A stretch of 64,000 nt of DNA from an uncultured Veillonellaceae bacterium (GTDB lineage: Bacteria > Bacillota > Negativicutes > Veillonellales > Dialisteraceae): assembly GCA_958348245.1 (NCBI GenBank), contig CATVYJ010000008.1, forward strand, positions 12,769 through 76,768. Direction: 5' to 3'. Positions within the stretch are counted from its first letter, which is position 1. Each line of letters begins with the position of its first letter. The notes under the pieces are model-generated. The model worked only from the letters and a program-made list of their open reading frames with translations, was not told where the DNA came from and searched no databases. Made by a program: the position numbers and the translations under genes. Positions 7,719-16,373 of this stretch are shown here, piece after piece.

Positions 7719-9386
7719 TCAGAAGAGGCCCGTGATGTGGCCCTCGTCGTCCACGTCGATATTTTCCGCCGCGGGATGCTTCGGCAGTCCAGGCATGGTC
7801 ATGATCTTGCCCGTGAGCACCACCACGAAGCCCGCGCCCGCGGAGACCCGCGCTTCCCGCACGTGGAGCACATGCCCTTCCGGCGCGCCCATCCGCGACG
7901 GATCGTCGGTAAAGGACATCTGGGTCTTTGCCATGCACACCGGCATATGGCCGAAGCCCATGGCCTCGATATGGGCGAGCTCCTTCTCCGCCGCCTGATC
8001 GTACTGGACCCGGCCCGCGCCGTAGATCTTCCCGGCGATGGTCTCGATCTTTTCCTTCAGCGTGAGCCCGTCTTCATAGAGCGGCGCATACGACGAACCT
8101 TCGTCGATGGCGGCCAGCACATCCCGCGCAAGGGCAAGGCCCCCTTCGCCGCCGTCCGTGAAGACCCGCGACTCCGCCACGACCGCGCCCGCCGCCCGGC
8201 ACGCTTCTTCCACCACCGCCATTTCCTCCGGCGTATCCGAAGGGAACATATTGAGCGCCACCACCACGGGCAGGCCGTACTGCTTCAGATTCGCCAGATG
8301 GCGGAGCATATTCGGCAGGCCGCGGCGCACCGCTTCCGGATCCGACTCCGTGAGCTCGTTCTTCGGGCGGCCGCCGTGCATCTTGAGCGCCCGGATGGTC
8401 GCCACCAGCACCGCCGCCGCCGGCTTCAGATGACCGAAGCGGCACTTGATGTCCAGGAATTTCTCCGCGCCGAGATCCGCGCCGAAGCCCGCCTCCGTCA
8501 CCACATAGTCCGCCAGATGGAGCGCCGTCTTCGTGGCGAGCATGGTGTTGCACCCGTGGGCGATATTGGCAAAGGGGCCGCCGTGGATAAAGGCCGGCAC
8601 ATGCTCCAGCGTCTGCACCAGATTCGGCTTCAGCGCGTCCTTCAGCAGCGCCGCCATCGCGCCCTGCGCGTGGAGATCCCCCGCCGTGACCGGCTCATTG
8701 TCATAGGTGTACGCCACGATGATGCGGGCCAGGCGCGCCTTCAGGTCGGAAATATCCTTCGCGAGACACAGAATGGCCATCACCTCCGACGCGACGGAAA
8801 TCTGGAAGCTGTCTTCGCGGGGCACGCCGTTCGCTTTGCCGCCGAGGCCCACCACGATATTCCGGAGCACGCGGTCATTCATGTCCATCACACGGCCCCA
8901 CACCACGCGCCGCGGGTCGATGCGGAGCGCGTTGCCCTGCTGCATGTGATTGTCCAGCATGGCCGAGAGCAGATTGTGCGCCGCCGTCACCGCGTGGATA
9001 TCCCCGGTGAAATGCAGATTGATGTCCTCCATGGGCACCACCTGCGAATAGCCGCCGCCGGCCGCGCCGCCCTTCACGCCCATGCACGGGCCGAGAGACG
9101 GCTCGCGCAGGCAGATCATCACCTTCCTGCCGAGCTTTGCCAGCGCCTGCCCGAGCCCCACCGTGGTGGTGGTCTTTCCCTCTCCGGCAGGCGTAGGCGA
9201 AATGGCCGTCACGAGAATGAGCTTCCCTTCGGGCTGCGACTGCACCCGCTTCGTCAGCGCAAGCGACACCTTCGCCTTGTACGGGCCGTACTGCTCCAGC
9301 TCCTCCGGCCGGATGCCGATTTTCTCCGCGATCTCCCCGATGGGCGCCAGTTTCGCCTGCTGCGCAATTTCAATATCACTGAGCAT
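7719..9386 (-). CDS. fhs: Formate--tetrahydrofolate ligase
   Basis: ATP-dependent formylation of tetrahydrofolate, feeding purine and fMet synthesis or running in reverse to make ATP. The P-loop region is SPTPAGEGKTTTTVGLG near residues 63-79. GGAAGGGYSQVVPMEDINLH, the monovalent-cation segment, and EAGFGADLGAEKF are all typical. Length is 555 residues, full for the family. The start at 9386 follows AGGAGGAC. The C-terminus ENIDVDDEGHITGLF matches normal family ends. Confidence 0.97.
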   Translation of the reverse strand: MLSDIEIAQQAKLAPIGEIAEKIGIRPEELEQYGPYKAKVSLALTKRVQSQPEGKLILVTAISPTPAGEGKTTTTVGLGQALAKLGRKVMICLREPSLGPCMGVKGGAAGGGYSQVVPMEDINLHFTGDIHAVTAAHNLLSAMLDNHMQQGNALRIDPRRVVWGRVMDMNDRVLRNIVVGLGGKANGVPREDSFQISVASEVMAILCLAKDISDLKARLARIIVAYTYDNEPVTAGDLHAQGAMAALLKDALKPNLVQTLEHVPAFIHGGPFANIAHGCNTMLATKTALHLADYVVTEAGFGADLGAEKFLDIKCRFGHLKPAAAVLVATIRALKMHGGRPKNELTESDPEAVRRGLPNMLRHLANLKQYGLPVVVALNMFPSDTPEEMAVVEEACRAAGAVVAESRVFTDGGEGGLALARDVLAAIDEGSSYAPLYEDGLTLKEKIETIAGKIYGAGRVQYDQAAEKELAHIEAMGFGHMPVCMAKTQMSFTDDPSRMGAPEGHVLHVREARVSAGAGFVVVLTGKIMTMPGLPKHPAAENIDVDDEGHITGLF

Positions 9387-9445
9387 GTTGTCCTCCTCTT
9401 TCCACAAAATGCGGACTTCCCCCGCCGCATGCTTTCATTTTCTTC

Positions 9446-9451
9446 ATTATA
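9446..9451 (-). promoter_or_regulatory. Probable -10 box of fhs-folD
   Basis: TATAAT in minus orientation about 60 nt before the fhs start, in a short A+T-rich stretch. No clear -35. Confidence 0.5.
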
Positions 9452-9755
9452 TCATGCCCTTTCCTTTTCTACCGAAGGGAAAATCCGCCAGCCGCAGCGC
9501 AGCCGACGTGCCCGCAGGAAAAGGACCGGGAAGCTCCGCCCTCTGCAACAATTCTCCACACAGAAAAAGCGGCCGCCGCCAAAAGAGGAAGTCTCATCCG
9601 CCGGTGAAAAAGTTTCCACGCGTCCAAATAAAAGCCGCACGCACAGGACGCGTGAAAAAGCTCTCCGCCGTTTGCATCCATTTGCCGGAAACGGTACGAG
9701 GCCCGTCTCTCTGCCGCGCCGCCAGGCGATTCACCCTCCATAAAAAACGCCACGC
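9452..9755. other. Gene-free stretch with an 8-bp inverted repeat
   Basis: No gene with a ribosome site is seen in this interval. The only structure noticed is ACGCGTCC at 9618-9625 paired with GGACGCGT at 9646-9653, 20 nt apart, each next to a copy of GTGAAAAAG. Confidence 0.4.
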
Positions 9756-9785
9756 AAAAAGAGCAGAGATAGGCTCTGCCCTTTT
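9756..9785 (-). terminator. Terminator of the exported protein gene at 9794-10495
   Basis: Minus-strand GCAGAG/CTCTGC stem with a 5-nt loop followed by a T run. Confidence 0.7.
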
Positions 9786-9793
9786 TGTGCGCA

Positions 9794-10495
9794 TCAAGCG
9801 GCGGATTTGGTTTTGGCCGGTGTGGTTGCGGAGGTGTCTGCGGCGGTGGTTTTATCCGCTTCTGCATTTTCTGTGTCCGCTTTGCCTTCCGCGGCGGGTT
9901 CTTTGTCCGCGGTTTCACCGGGCGCGGTCACTGTGCCGGAGAGGTTGGTGCTGCGGTCGGTGGGAATGCGGCGGTAGGGGAAATTTTTCTCGAGGCGCTT
10001 CCACATTTCGCCGAGGATGTAGTCCGGGCGGGTGTCGGGGCCTTCGAGCTCCGCGTCGAAGTAGCGCGTGCCGACGCTCTTCACGTCCGCCATGCCGTCT
10101 TCCCAGTAATACACCGCGAGCTCCGCGTGGGTGACGATGACGGGATCGCGGTCGCCGAACATGGGATAGCGGCCGTACTGGTCGAAGCGCACCGCCACAG
10201 GCATGACGGCGATGTCCGCGCCCGCGGCGACGGCGGCGGCGCGCATGGCTTCGGGCCCGGCGGGGCGTTCCGCGCTTTCCACGAGGCGGTAGTAGGGATA
10301 GCGGAAAATGCGCCGCATTTCCCGGTCGAGATAGGCCGCGGCGTAGCCGTTCCGCCCCGCGGCGGGCAGGAGCAGCACCGCCCGGGTGTTGTCAAAATAG
10401 CCTGCCTCGCGGTTGTCCCGGTCGGCGGCGCCGACGGGCAGGGCGAGACAGAGGAGCGCCGCGAGGGCAAGCATCCATTTCCAGAGTGTACGCAT
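9794..10495 (-). CDS. Exported protein of unknown function
   Basis: 233 residues. Residues 1-23 form a clear Sec signal peptide with an A-x-A cut (PVGAADR). The mature part is a compact domain of about 150 residues with AVLLLPAAGRNGYAAAYLDREM, RYPYYRLVE and YYWEDGMADVKSVGTRYFDAE. This alternation of strands and helices recalls small periplasmic domains that bind or shape envelope components. The last 45 residues are a low-complexity Thr/Ala/Glu/Lys tail. I do not recognise a named family. It diverges from the LysR gene at 10720, which could control it. Confidence 0.7.
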   Translation of the reverse strand: MRTLWKWMLALAALLCLALPVGAADRDNREAGYFDNTRAVLLLPAAGRNGYAAAYLDREMRRIFRYPYYRLVESAERPAGPEAMRAAAVAAGADIAVMPVAVRFDQYGRYPMFGDRDPVIVTHAELAVYYWEDGMADVKSVGTRYFDAELEGPDTRPDYILGEMWKRLEKNFPYRRIPTDRSTNLSGTVTAPGETADKEPAAEGKADTENAEADKTTAADTSATTPAKTKSAA

Positions 10496-10645
10496 GGGAA
10501 GACCTCCTTTGCTTAAAAATAATGTTCCTGTCTGTAGTGTATCACATCGGGGCGCGTTCTGCCTGCCGCGCGGCCCGGGAAATTTCTCCGCGGAAAATCG
10601 GCGGTCTTCTCCGTTTCCTTTTTTCTATGCGAGGGGAAAGTATGG

Positions 10646-10651
10646 TATAAT
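10646..10651 (+). promoter_or_regulatory. Probable -10 box of the LysR-type regulator
   Basis: TATAAT in an A+T-rich patch about 70 nt before the start codon. The -35 is not clear. The following AAAAAT...ATTTTT partial dyad could be an autoregulatory site. Confidence 0.45.
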
Positions 10652-10719
10652 AATAAAAATCTTTTATGAATAGAATTTTTTTATGAAGTCCCCTGCGGAT
10701 TTCTTGGAGCCAATCAGCG

Positions 10720-11652
10720 ATGAACAATACGGACTGGAAAATTCTCATTTACCTGCGGGAGGAACGGAGCATCAACAAGGTGGCGAAGCGTCTTTTCATG
10801 ACGCAGCCGTCGCTCACGTACCGCCTGGACCAGATGGAGAAGGAGATCGGCGTGCCGCTCTTCATCCGCACGAACAAGGGTGTCCACTTCACGGACGCGG
10901 GCAACCGCCTCTTTTCGTACGCGGAGAAGGAGCTCCAACGGTACCAGGATATGAAGAATTTTGTCACCCACGAGCCGAATACGATTTCCGGGGTGCTCCG
11001 CATCGGCGCGAGCCGCTCGTTCACACAGTCGCACATGCCGGCGCTGCTGAAGGGATTTGTGGACAAGTACAACGACATCGAGCTGTCGCTCACGACGATG
11101 GCCAGCGACCAGCTGACGAAGCTGGTGAAGAAGGAGGATATCCAGCTGGCGATCGTCCGGGGCAATCAGCAGTGGCCGGAAATGGATCTGCTCCTGGCGA
11201 ATCCGCTCATGTATCTCATTTCGGCGCAGCCCATCGACTACAAGACGCTGCCCCTTGCGCCGACGATCCGCTACCGGTCGGACCCGGGCCTCGACGAGAC
11301 GCGCACGAAGTGGTGGCGGCAGAATGTGGGCGATCCGCCCCATTTCCTGCTCGCGGTGGACGACTGCCTCACCTGCGTGGAGCTGGTGAACGCCGGGCTG
11401 GGCCATTCGGTCATCCCGGGGGATCTCCTTCCGAAGTGCGACCCGAAGGTGTACCGGCAGGTGCTGCGCGACGCGGACGGCCGCCCCATCTACCGCCCGA
11501 TCCATCTCATCTGCAAGAACGCCATGACGGTCTCTACGCCGGTGGCGATGTTCATCGATTATGTGAAACAGTATTTCCGGGAAAACACAAAAATTTCCGA
11601 ACAGGCTCCGGCGTCGCCGCTGGTGCAGCCTGCGCTGGTGAAGAACGCATAA
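10720..11652 (+). CDS. LysR-family transcriptional regulator
   Basis: 310 residues. Residues 1-60 are a winged helix-turn-helix of LysR type (SINKVAKRLFMTQPSLTYRLDQMEKEIGVPLF), followed by a linker helix and an effector domain from about residue 90 with the family entry SGVLRIGAS. The effector is unknown. Within the effector domain ETRTKWWRQN and a short Pro/Ala-rich tail are noticeable. Its only divergent neighbour is the exported protein at 9794-10495, a likely target by position. GGAG lies about 12 nt before the ATG. Confidence 0.9.
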   Translation: MNNTDWKILIYLREERSINKVAKRLFMTQPSLTYRLDQMEKEIGVPLFIRTNKGVHFTDAGNRLFSYAEKELQRYQDMKNFVTHEPNTISGVLRIGASRSFTQSHMPALLKGFVDKYNDIELSLTTMASDQLTKLVKKEDIQLAIVRGNQQWPEMDLLLANPLMYLISAQPIDYKTLPLAPTIRYRSDPGLDETRTKWWRQNVGDPPHFLLAVDDCLTCVELVNAGLGHSVIPGDLLPKCDPKVYRQVLRDADGRPIYRPIHLICKNAMTVSTPVAMFIDYVKQYFRENTKISEQAPASPLVQPALVKNA

Positions 11653-11692
11653 AAAAGAAAAGCACTCTTTCGGGAGTGCTTTTCTTTTTTTA
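11652..11692. terminator. Bidirectional terminator after the LysR gene
   Basis: AAAAGCACT and AGTGCTTTT enclose a short CTTTCGGG-type loop with A and T runs on the two sides. It serves both this gene and the convergent peptidase gene. Confidence 0.9.
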
Positions 11693-11698
11693 TGCCGT

Positions 11699-12373
11699 TT
11701 ACTGAAATTCCCGGGGAAAGGCTTCGAGGCGGCGCTTCCGTTCTTTCCAGTCGGGGAGCCAGCGGGTCATGAGCGCGCGGAAGCGCGGACTGTGGGGCCC
11801 TTCGAGGAGGTGGTTCAGCTCGTGCACCACCACGGATTCGATGCACGCCACGGGTTTCGCCGCCAGTTCCAGCGAGAAGGCCAGCTCGCCGGTGGCGGTG
11901 CGGCAGCTCCCCCACCGGCTCTTCGTGCGGCGGATGACGAATCCCGCCGGCGCAACGCCCATGCGGGGCGCCCATTCGGCGATGAGGTCCGCGATCACCG
12001 CGGCGAGTTCCCGCTCCCAGCAGGCGGCAAGGAGGGCGGCCCGGTCGGTGCGGGCGCTCCGCACGGTCATGACCGCCGTGTCGCCGTCGATGACGCATCC
12101 GTTCGGCGCGCCGCGGCGGACGCGGAGCACCACCCGCCGCCCGAGGAGGCGGTGCGTTTCCCCGTCTTCCCAGGTGAAGGCCGGCGCGGCGGGAAAGCGC
12201 GCGAGCGTCCGCTCGATCCAGTCCCGGCGGCTGTCCACGAAGGCGCGCCACACCGCCTCGGGCGTGCCCGCGGGGACGGTGACGCGCACCGCGCGGTCCC
12301 GGCCGATGCGGATGTACATGTGCCGCACGGGTTTGTACGCGACCCGGAGGTCCATCCCGTCTGTCCCCGTCAT
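11699..12373 (-). CDS. YgjP-like (DUF45) zinc metallopeptidase domain protein
   Basis: 224 residues. The zinc site is HELNHLLEGPHS near residues 183-194 (HExxH plus a downstream His), preceded by RRTKSRWGSCRTATGELAFS, the signature of the YgjP/DUF45 (WLM/SprT-like) family. The substrate is unknown in most members. The start overlaps the upstream stop as ATGA; a second ATG six codons later is also possible. It is the last gene behind uraA and the AlaX-like gene. Confidence 0.88.
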   Translation of the reverse strand: MTGTDGMDLRVAYKPVRHMYIRIGRDRAVRVTVPAGTPEAVWRAFVDSRRDWIERTLARFPAAPAFTWEDGETHRLLGRRVVLRVRRGAPNGCVIDGDTAVMTVRSARTDRAALLAACWERELAAVIADLIAEWAPRMGVAPAGFVIRRTKSRWGSCRTATGELAFSLELAAKPVACIESVVVHELNHLLEGPHSPRFRALMTRWLPDWKERKRRLEAFPREFQ

Positions 12374-13533
12374 GATAGGTACTGCGGCGCGAGCGCGGCG
12401 GCGGCGCGGCGGATGTCCGCTTCGGACGCCCCGTACCGCCCCTGCACGGCGTCCTTTCCGCCGCCCCGGCCGCGGAGGGCTTCGTTCAGCGCTTTCCCGA
12501 GGGGCCGCACGTCGCAGCGCCCGCTCATGAGGACGTAGCTGTACTGCCCGTCTCCGCCGGAGCAGAGGAGCACCGCCCGGGCGCGCCCCTCTGCGGCAAG
12601 CACTTCCGCCCCTTTCCGCAGGTCCCACGGGGAAAGGCCCTCTTCGAAGCGCACGGCGAGAAGGCTCTCGGGCAGCGTCTCCGCAAGGAGGCGGAAGTAC
12701 CGCTGCTGCGACTCGGCGAGGCGCCGGCGCAGGTCCGCCGCCTGTTTCTTTTCCCGCGCGACCGCCTGCGCGATGTCCGCAGGCTTCACAGAGAGCGCTT
12801 CTCCCGCGGACGCCGCGGCATCGTACAGCCGGTCCAGATACGCCATGGCCCGGCGGCCGCAGAGGAGGGTGAGGCGCACGCCGCCCCGGTGGCGCATGAG
12901 GGAGAGTAGCTTCACTGCGCCGATTTCGCCGGTGCGCGTCACGTGGGTGCCGCAGCACGCGCACCGGTCCGCCCCGGGAAATTCCACGAGGCGCACCGCC
13001 CCGGCGAGCGCTTTCTTGCTCCGGTAGTCGATGCGCGCGAGCTCTTCCGGCGAAGGCCAGGAGATCACCGTCTCCCGGTCGGCCCAGACGACTTCGTTCG
13101 CCTGCCGCTCGACGGCGAGCGCGTCCTCCCAGGTGATGACGCCGTCGAAGTCGATGGTCACCACGTCGCCCAGATGAAAGCCCACGTTGTTCAGGCCGAA
13201 GGCGCGGTGAATAAGGCCGGACACGATGTGCTCGCCCGAGTGCTGCTGCATGTGGTCGAAGCGCCGCGTCCAGTCGATTTCCCCGTGCACGGTCGTCCCC
13301 GCGGAAAGAGGCCGGTCCGTATAATGGACGACGGCGTCGTCTTTCCGGTGCACGTCCAGGACCCGCGCCGCCCCGAGCGTCCCCCGATCGGCGGGCTGGC
13401 CGCCCCCTTCGGGATAGAAGGCCGTGTCATCCAGCACGACGGCCCACCGCCCGTCCTCTTCCGTGCAGGAAAGGACCCGCGCGTCGAAAGCGCGGCGGCA
13501 GGGGTCGCGGTAAAAGAGTTCATTTCTGTCCAT
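12370..13533 (-). CDS. Alanyl-tRNA editing protein (AlaX long form, with DHHA1 domain)
   Basis: 387 residues. It is a free-standing version of the AlaRS editing module and is expected to hydrolyse Ser-tRNA(Ala) or Gly-tRNA(Ala). The zinc ligands are visible as QQHSGEH near residues 98-104 and CACCGTHVTRTGEIG near 190-204. A coiled segment rich in Arg/Gln leads to a C-terminal DHHA1-like domain (GGGKDAVQGRYG). It starts 3 nt after uraA ends and overlaps the YgjP gene by 4 nt, so all three share a transcript. Confidence 0.9.
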   Translation of the reverse strand: MDRNELFYRDPCRRAFDARVLSCTEEDGRWAVVLDDTAFYPEGGGQPADRGTLGAARVLDVHRKDDAVVHYTDRPLSAGTTVHGEIDWTRRFDHMQQHSGEHIVSGLIHRAFGLNNVGFHLGDVVTIDFDGVITWEDALAVERQANEVVWADRETVISWPSPEELARIDYRSKKALAGAVRLVEFPGADRCACCGTHVTRTGEIGAVKLLSLMRHRGGVRLTLLCGRRAMAYLDRLYDAAASAGEALSVKPADIAQAVAREKKQAADLRRRLAESQQRYFRLLAETLPESLLAVRFEEGLSPWDLRKGAEVLAAEGRARAVLLCSGGDGQYSYVLMSGRCDVRPLGKALNEALRGRGGGKDAVQGRYGASEADIRRAAAALAPQYLS

Positions 13534-13536
13534 GGA

Positions 13537-14802
13537 TCACGCCTCGTTGTCCATATGAAATTTGTGGAAAAGCAGGAACACCAGGGAGAGCCCCATGGCG
13601 ACGACCGTGGCGAGGCCCATGCCTTTCAGCTGCACCGGGCCGAGGACCACCGTCGTGCCGGACAGGCCGGAGATCATGGTGACCGCCGCAAGGATGAGAT
13701 TTTTCGACCGCGTGAAATCCACGTGTTTTTCAATGAGCATGCGGATGCCCGAGGCGGCGATGAAGCCGAAGAGGAGGATGCACACGCCGCCCATGACCGG
13801 CGTGGGAATGGCGTGGATGAGCGCGGCGAATTTCCCCACGAAGGAAAAGAGGATGGCGAAGACCGCCGCCCCGCCGATGACCCACGTGCTGTATACGCCC
13901 GTGATGGCCATGACGCCCATATTTTCCCCGTAGGTGGTGTTCGGCGTGGAGCCCGCAAAGCCCGAGAGCACGTTGGACAGACCGTCCGCAAAGAGCGAGC
14001 GGTGCAGGCCGGGGTCGCGGATGAGATCCCGTCCGACGATGTCGCTCGTCACGAAGAGGTGCCCCAGATGCTCTGCGAAGACCACGAAGAGCGCGGGCAT
14101 GATCATCATGATGGCGCTCAGATTGAATTCCGGTTTGTAAAACGTGGGGAAGGCAAACCACGGCGCGGCCTCCACGCCGGAGACGTCCACCACGCCGAGG
14201 CAGAAAGACAGCGCGTATCCCGACACGACGCCGATGAGGATGGGAATGATGCCGATGAAGCCCCGGCCGAGAACGGTGGCGAGGATGGTCACCGCGAGGG
14301 TAAAGGTGGAGATCGTCATGGCCGTGCCGTTCGTCATGCCCTGGGCCTCGCCCATGTAGCCGGCCATGGTCATGGCGAGCGGCGCAAGCTCGAGGCCGAT
14401 GATGGCCACGATGGAGCCCATCGCCGCCGGCGGGAAGAGCACGTCGATCCAGCCCGTGCCGATCTTGTCCACAAGAAGGGCCAGCACCATGAAAGACAGG
14501 CCGAAGCAGATGAAGCCGCCCTGGGCGTCCCCGTAGGACATGCCCGCCGTGCCGCACACCGCCAGCACGGGCGAAATGAAGGCGAAGCTCGAGCCGAGAT
14601 ACGCCGGGAGCCGCCATTTGCAGATCCACAGGTACAGGAGCGTCCCCACACCGTTCATGAAGAGCGCCGTCGCCGGGTCCACGTGGAGCAGAAAGGGCAC
14701 GAGCACCGTGGAGCCGAACATGGCGAAGAGATGCTGAAGACTGAGCGGTATGGTGGGCAGGAGGGGCAGGCGCTCCTCCACATGGATGATCCGTTTTTCC
14801 AT
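13537..14802 (-). CDS. uraA: Uracil permease (NCS2/UraA family)
   Basis: 421 residues with about 12-14 membrane segments. Family signatures are LQHLFAMFGSTVLVPFL near the start, the EHLGHLFVTS loop in TM8 (the glutamate that binds uracil) and GFAGSTPNTTYGENMGVMAITG in TM10. The start at 14802 has AAGGAGG nearby; upstream in-frame codons translate the leader and are rejected. It is third in pyrF-pyrE-uraA, so uracil uptake is set together with UMP synthesis. Confidence 0.95.
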   Translation of the reverse strand: MEKRIIHVEERLPLLPTIPLSLQHLFAMFGSTVLVPFLLHVDPATALFMNGVGTLLYLWICKWRLPAYLGSSFAFISPVLAVCGTAGMSYGDAQGGFICFGLSFMVLALLVDKIGTGWIDVLFPPAAMGSIVAIIGLELAPLAMTMAGYMGEAQGMTNGTAMTISTFTLAVTILATVLGRGFIGIIPILIGVVSGYALSFCLGVVDVSGVEAAPWFAFPTFYKPEFNLSAIMMIMPALFVVFAEHLGHLFVTSDIVGRDLIRDPGLHRSLFADGLSNVLSGFAGSTPNTTYGENMGVMAITGVYSTWVIGGAAVFAILFSFVGKFAALIHAIPTPVMGGVCILLFGFIAASGIRMLIEKHVDFTRSKNLILAAVTMISGLSGTTVVLGPVQLKGMGLATVVAMGLSLVFLLFHKFHMDNEA

Positions 14803-14826
14803 GAGAAACCTCCTTGGGACAGACCG

Positions 14827-14863
14827 AAAAAAAGACAGCCCTTTCCGGAAAAAGGCGCTGTCC
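14827..14863 (-). terminator. Terminator/attenuator between pyrE and uraA
   Basis: Minus-strand GACAGCGCC and GGGCTGTC pair across a TTTTTCCGGAAA loop and are followed by seven T residues. It ends about 25 nt before the uraA start, leaving no room for a separate promoter, so uraA must be reached by readthrough. Confidence 0.8.
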
Positions 14864-14876
14864 TTCGTCAGACGAT

Positions 14877-15461
14877 TTATTTCAGATGATGGCTGCCGCG
14901 CTCGGTGATGGGCACGCCGGCTTTGCAGAGCGGGCATTCTTCCGGCTTGTAAGTCGGCACGGAGAGATGGAGCAGCGGGTAGACCTTTTCCTTCGGCACG
15001 CCGAAGTCCGCGGTGCCGCCGGAGCGGTCCACGAAGAGGCCGATGCCCACGATGTCGCCCCGGGCTTTATTGACCACGTCCACCACTTCCTTGATGGAGC
15101 CGCCGGTGGTGACGATGTCCTCCACGATGAGCACCTTTTCGCCCGGATCGATGTGGAAGCCCCGGCGCAGGGTCATCACGCCGTTCTCCCGTTCGGTGAA
15201 GATGGAACGCACGCCGAGAAGTCTCGCCGTGACCTGCGAGAGAATGATGCCGCCCGTAGCGGGTCCGATGACGGTCTGGATGCCCATGCCCTTGAAGTGC
15301 TCCGCAAATTCAGCGCACAGCTTTTCCGTGTATTCCGGATGCTGGAGCACGTTGAATTTTTCCACGTAGAGCGGGCTGTGCAGGCCGGAGGTAAGCAGGA
15401 AATGGCCTTCCAGGATGGCTCTGGTTTCCTTCAGTAAGGATTCGACTTCTTTTTCATTCAT
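14877..15461 (-). CDS. pyrE: Orotate phosphoribosyltransferase
   Basis: It joins orotate and PRPP to give OMP, the fifth step of de novo pyrimidine synthesis. The PRPP-binding loop VLIVEDIVTTGGS lies near residues 110-122 and SGLHSPLYVEKF near the N-terminus marks the short-form bacterial enzyme. 194 residues is normal. The ending has a CPLCKAGVPITERGSHH extension with a Cys pair, seen in some Firmicute and archaeal forms. It overlaps pyrF by 8 nt. Confidence 0.96.
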   Translation of the reverse strand: MNEKEVESLLKETRAILEGHFLLTSGLHSPLYVEKFNVLQHPEYTEKLCAEFAEHFKGMGIQTVIGPATGGIILSQVTARLLGVRSIFTERENGVMTLRRGFHIDPGEKVLIVEDIVTTGGSIKEVVDVVNKARGDIVGIGLFVDRSGGTADFGVPKEKVYPLLHLSVPTYKPEECPLCKAGVPITERGSHHLK

Positions 15462-16203
15462 GCGCTTTTTCCCTCATTTCTTCCAAAATCAGACGGACCG
15501 CCGCTCTGGGCTCCACCGCGCGGGTGATGGGGCGGCCGATAACAAGCTGGGACGAGCCGTCGGCCAGCGCTTCCGCCGGGGTGGCGATGCGCCGCTGGTC
15601 GTCGGTCTGGGCGAAGGCGGGACGGATGCCCGGGGTGACGATGAGGAAATCTTCGCCGCAGAGGGCGCGGATGGCCGCCGCTTCCCGCGGGGAGGCGATG
15701 ACCCCGTCCACGCCGGCGTCTTTCGCCAGTTTCGCCAGCTGCAGCACGTGTTCCTGAATGGGGAGATGTCCCCCGATTTCCTCCCAGCCCTTGTCGTCGA
15801 AGCTGGTGAGGACGGTCACTGCGAGGATCTTCGGCCGCTCCACGCCCAGCTCTTCCGCGGTGATCCAGGCGGAACGGGCCGCCGCTTCCATCATGGCCCG
15901 GCCCCCCTGGGCGTGCACCGTGAGGAGATTGACCCCGAGGCGCGTCACGGAGGCTACGCTGTGCCCCACCGTGTTCGGAATGTCGTGGAGCTTCAGGTCG
16001 AGGAAGATCTTCTTCCCGTTTTCCCGGAGATAGCGCACGGTCTTGCGGCCCGCGCCGTAGTAGAGCTCCATGCCGACCTTGTAAAAGGAAATACTGTCTC
16101 CGAGGCTCTCCACGAGAGCGGTCATCTTGTCAAAGGTGTCCACGTCGAGAGCGACGATGAGGCGGTCGTCCGCCTGTACGCGAGGATTCTCCATCTCCTC
16201 CAT
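15454..16203 (-). CDS. pyrF: Orotidine-5'-phosphate decarboxylase
   Basis: It decarboxylates OMP to UMP. The catalytic array is FLDLKLHDIPNTV near residues 68-80 (Asp-x-Lys-x-x-Asp), with LIVALDVD at the N-terminus and VTPGIRP and LVIGRPITRA near the C-terminus as phosphate-binding loops. 249 residues is normal for the short bacterial class. AAGGAGG precedes the start. It is the first gene of the operon, behind a strong promoter and a structured leader. Confidence 0.97.
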   Translation of the reverse strand: MEEMENPRVQADDRLIVALDVDTFDKMTALVESLGDSISFYKVGMELYYGAGRKTVRYLRENGKKIFLDLKLHDIPNTVGHSVASVTRLGVNLLTVHAQGGRAMMEAAARSAWITAEELGVERPKILAVTVLTSFDDKGWEEIGGHLPIQEHVLQLAKLAKDAGVDGVIASPREAAAIRALCGEDFLIVTPGIRPAFAQTDDQRRIATPAEALADGSSQLVIGRPITRAVEPRAAVRLILEEMREKAHE

Positions 16204-16233
16204 ATCCGGCCTCCTTTTCTTTCCGTTCGCAGC

Positions 16234-16273
16234 AAAAACGCAAAGACTCCGGTCCCCCGGCAGACTCTCTGCG
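16234..16273 (-). promoter_or_regulatory. pyrF leader hairpin with T run: probable pyrimidine attenuator
   Basis: In the minus-strand leader CGCAGAG pairs with CTTTGCG, a CCGG/CCGG helix can form inside, and five T residues follow at 16234-16238. It contains CAGAGAG, which fits the CNGNGAG loop motif reported for PyrR-binding leaders. Gene context supports UMP-dependent attenuation; PyrR itself is not in this window. Confidence 0.55.
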
Positions 16274-16313
16274 CGCCGACTGTAAAAAAATATATTCTTC
16301 TATGAGCTGATTT

Positions 16314-16342
16314 ATTATAGCGTAAATACTGCGGGCGGGCAA
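16314..16342 (-). promoter_or_regulatory. Promoter of pyrF-pyrE-uraA
   Basis: TTGCCC at 16337-16342, 17-bp spacer, TATAAT at 16314-16319 on the minus strand, about 110 nt before pyrF. Confidence 0.8.
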
Positions 16343-16373
16343 CGGACAATTGCCGCGCCGTCTCCCGCGGCCG

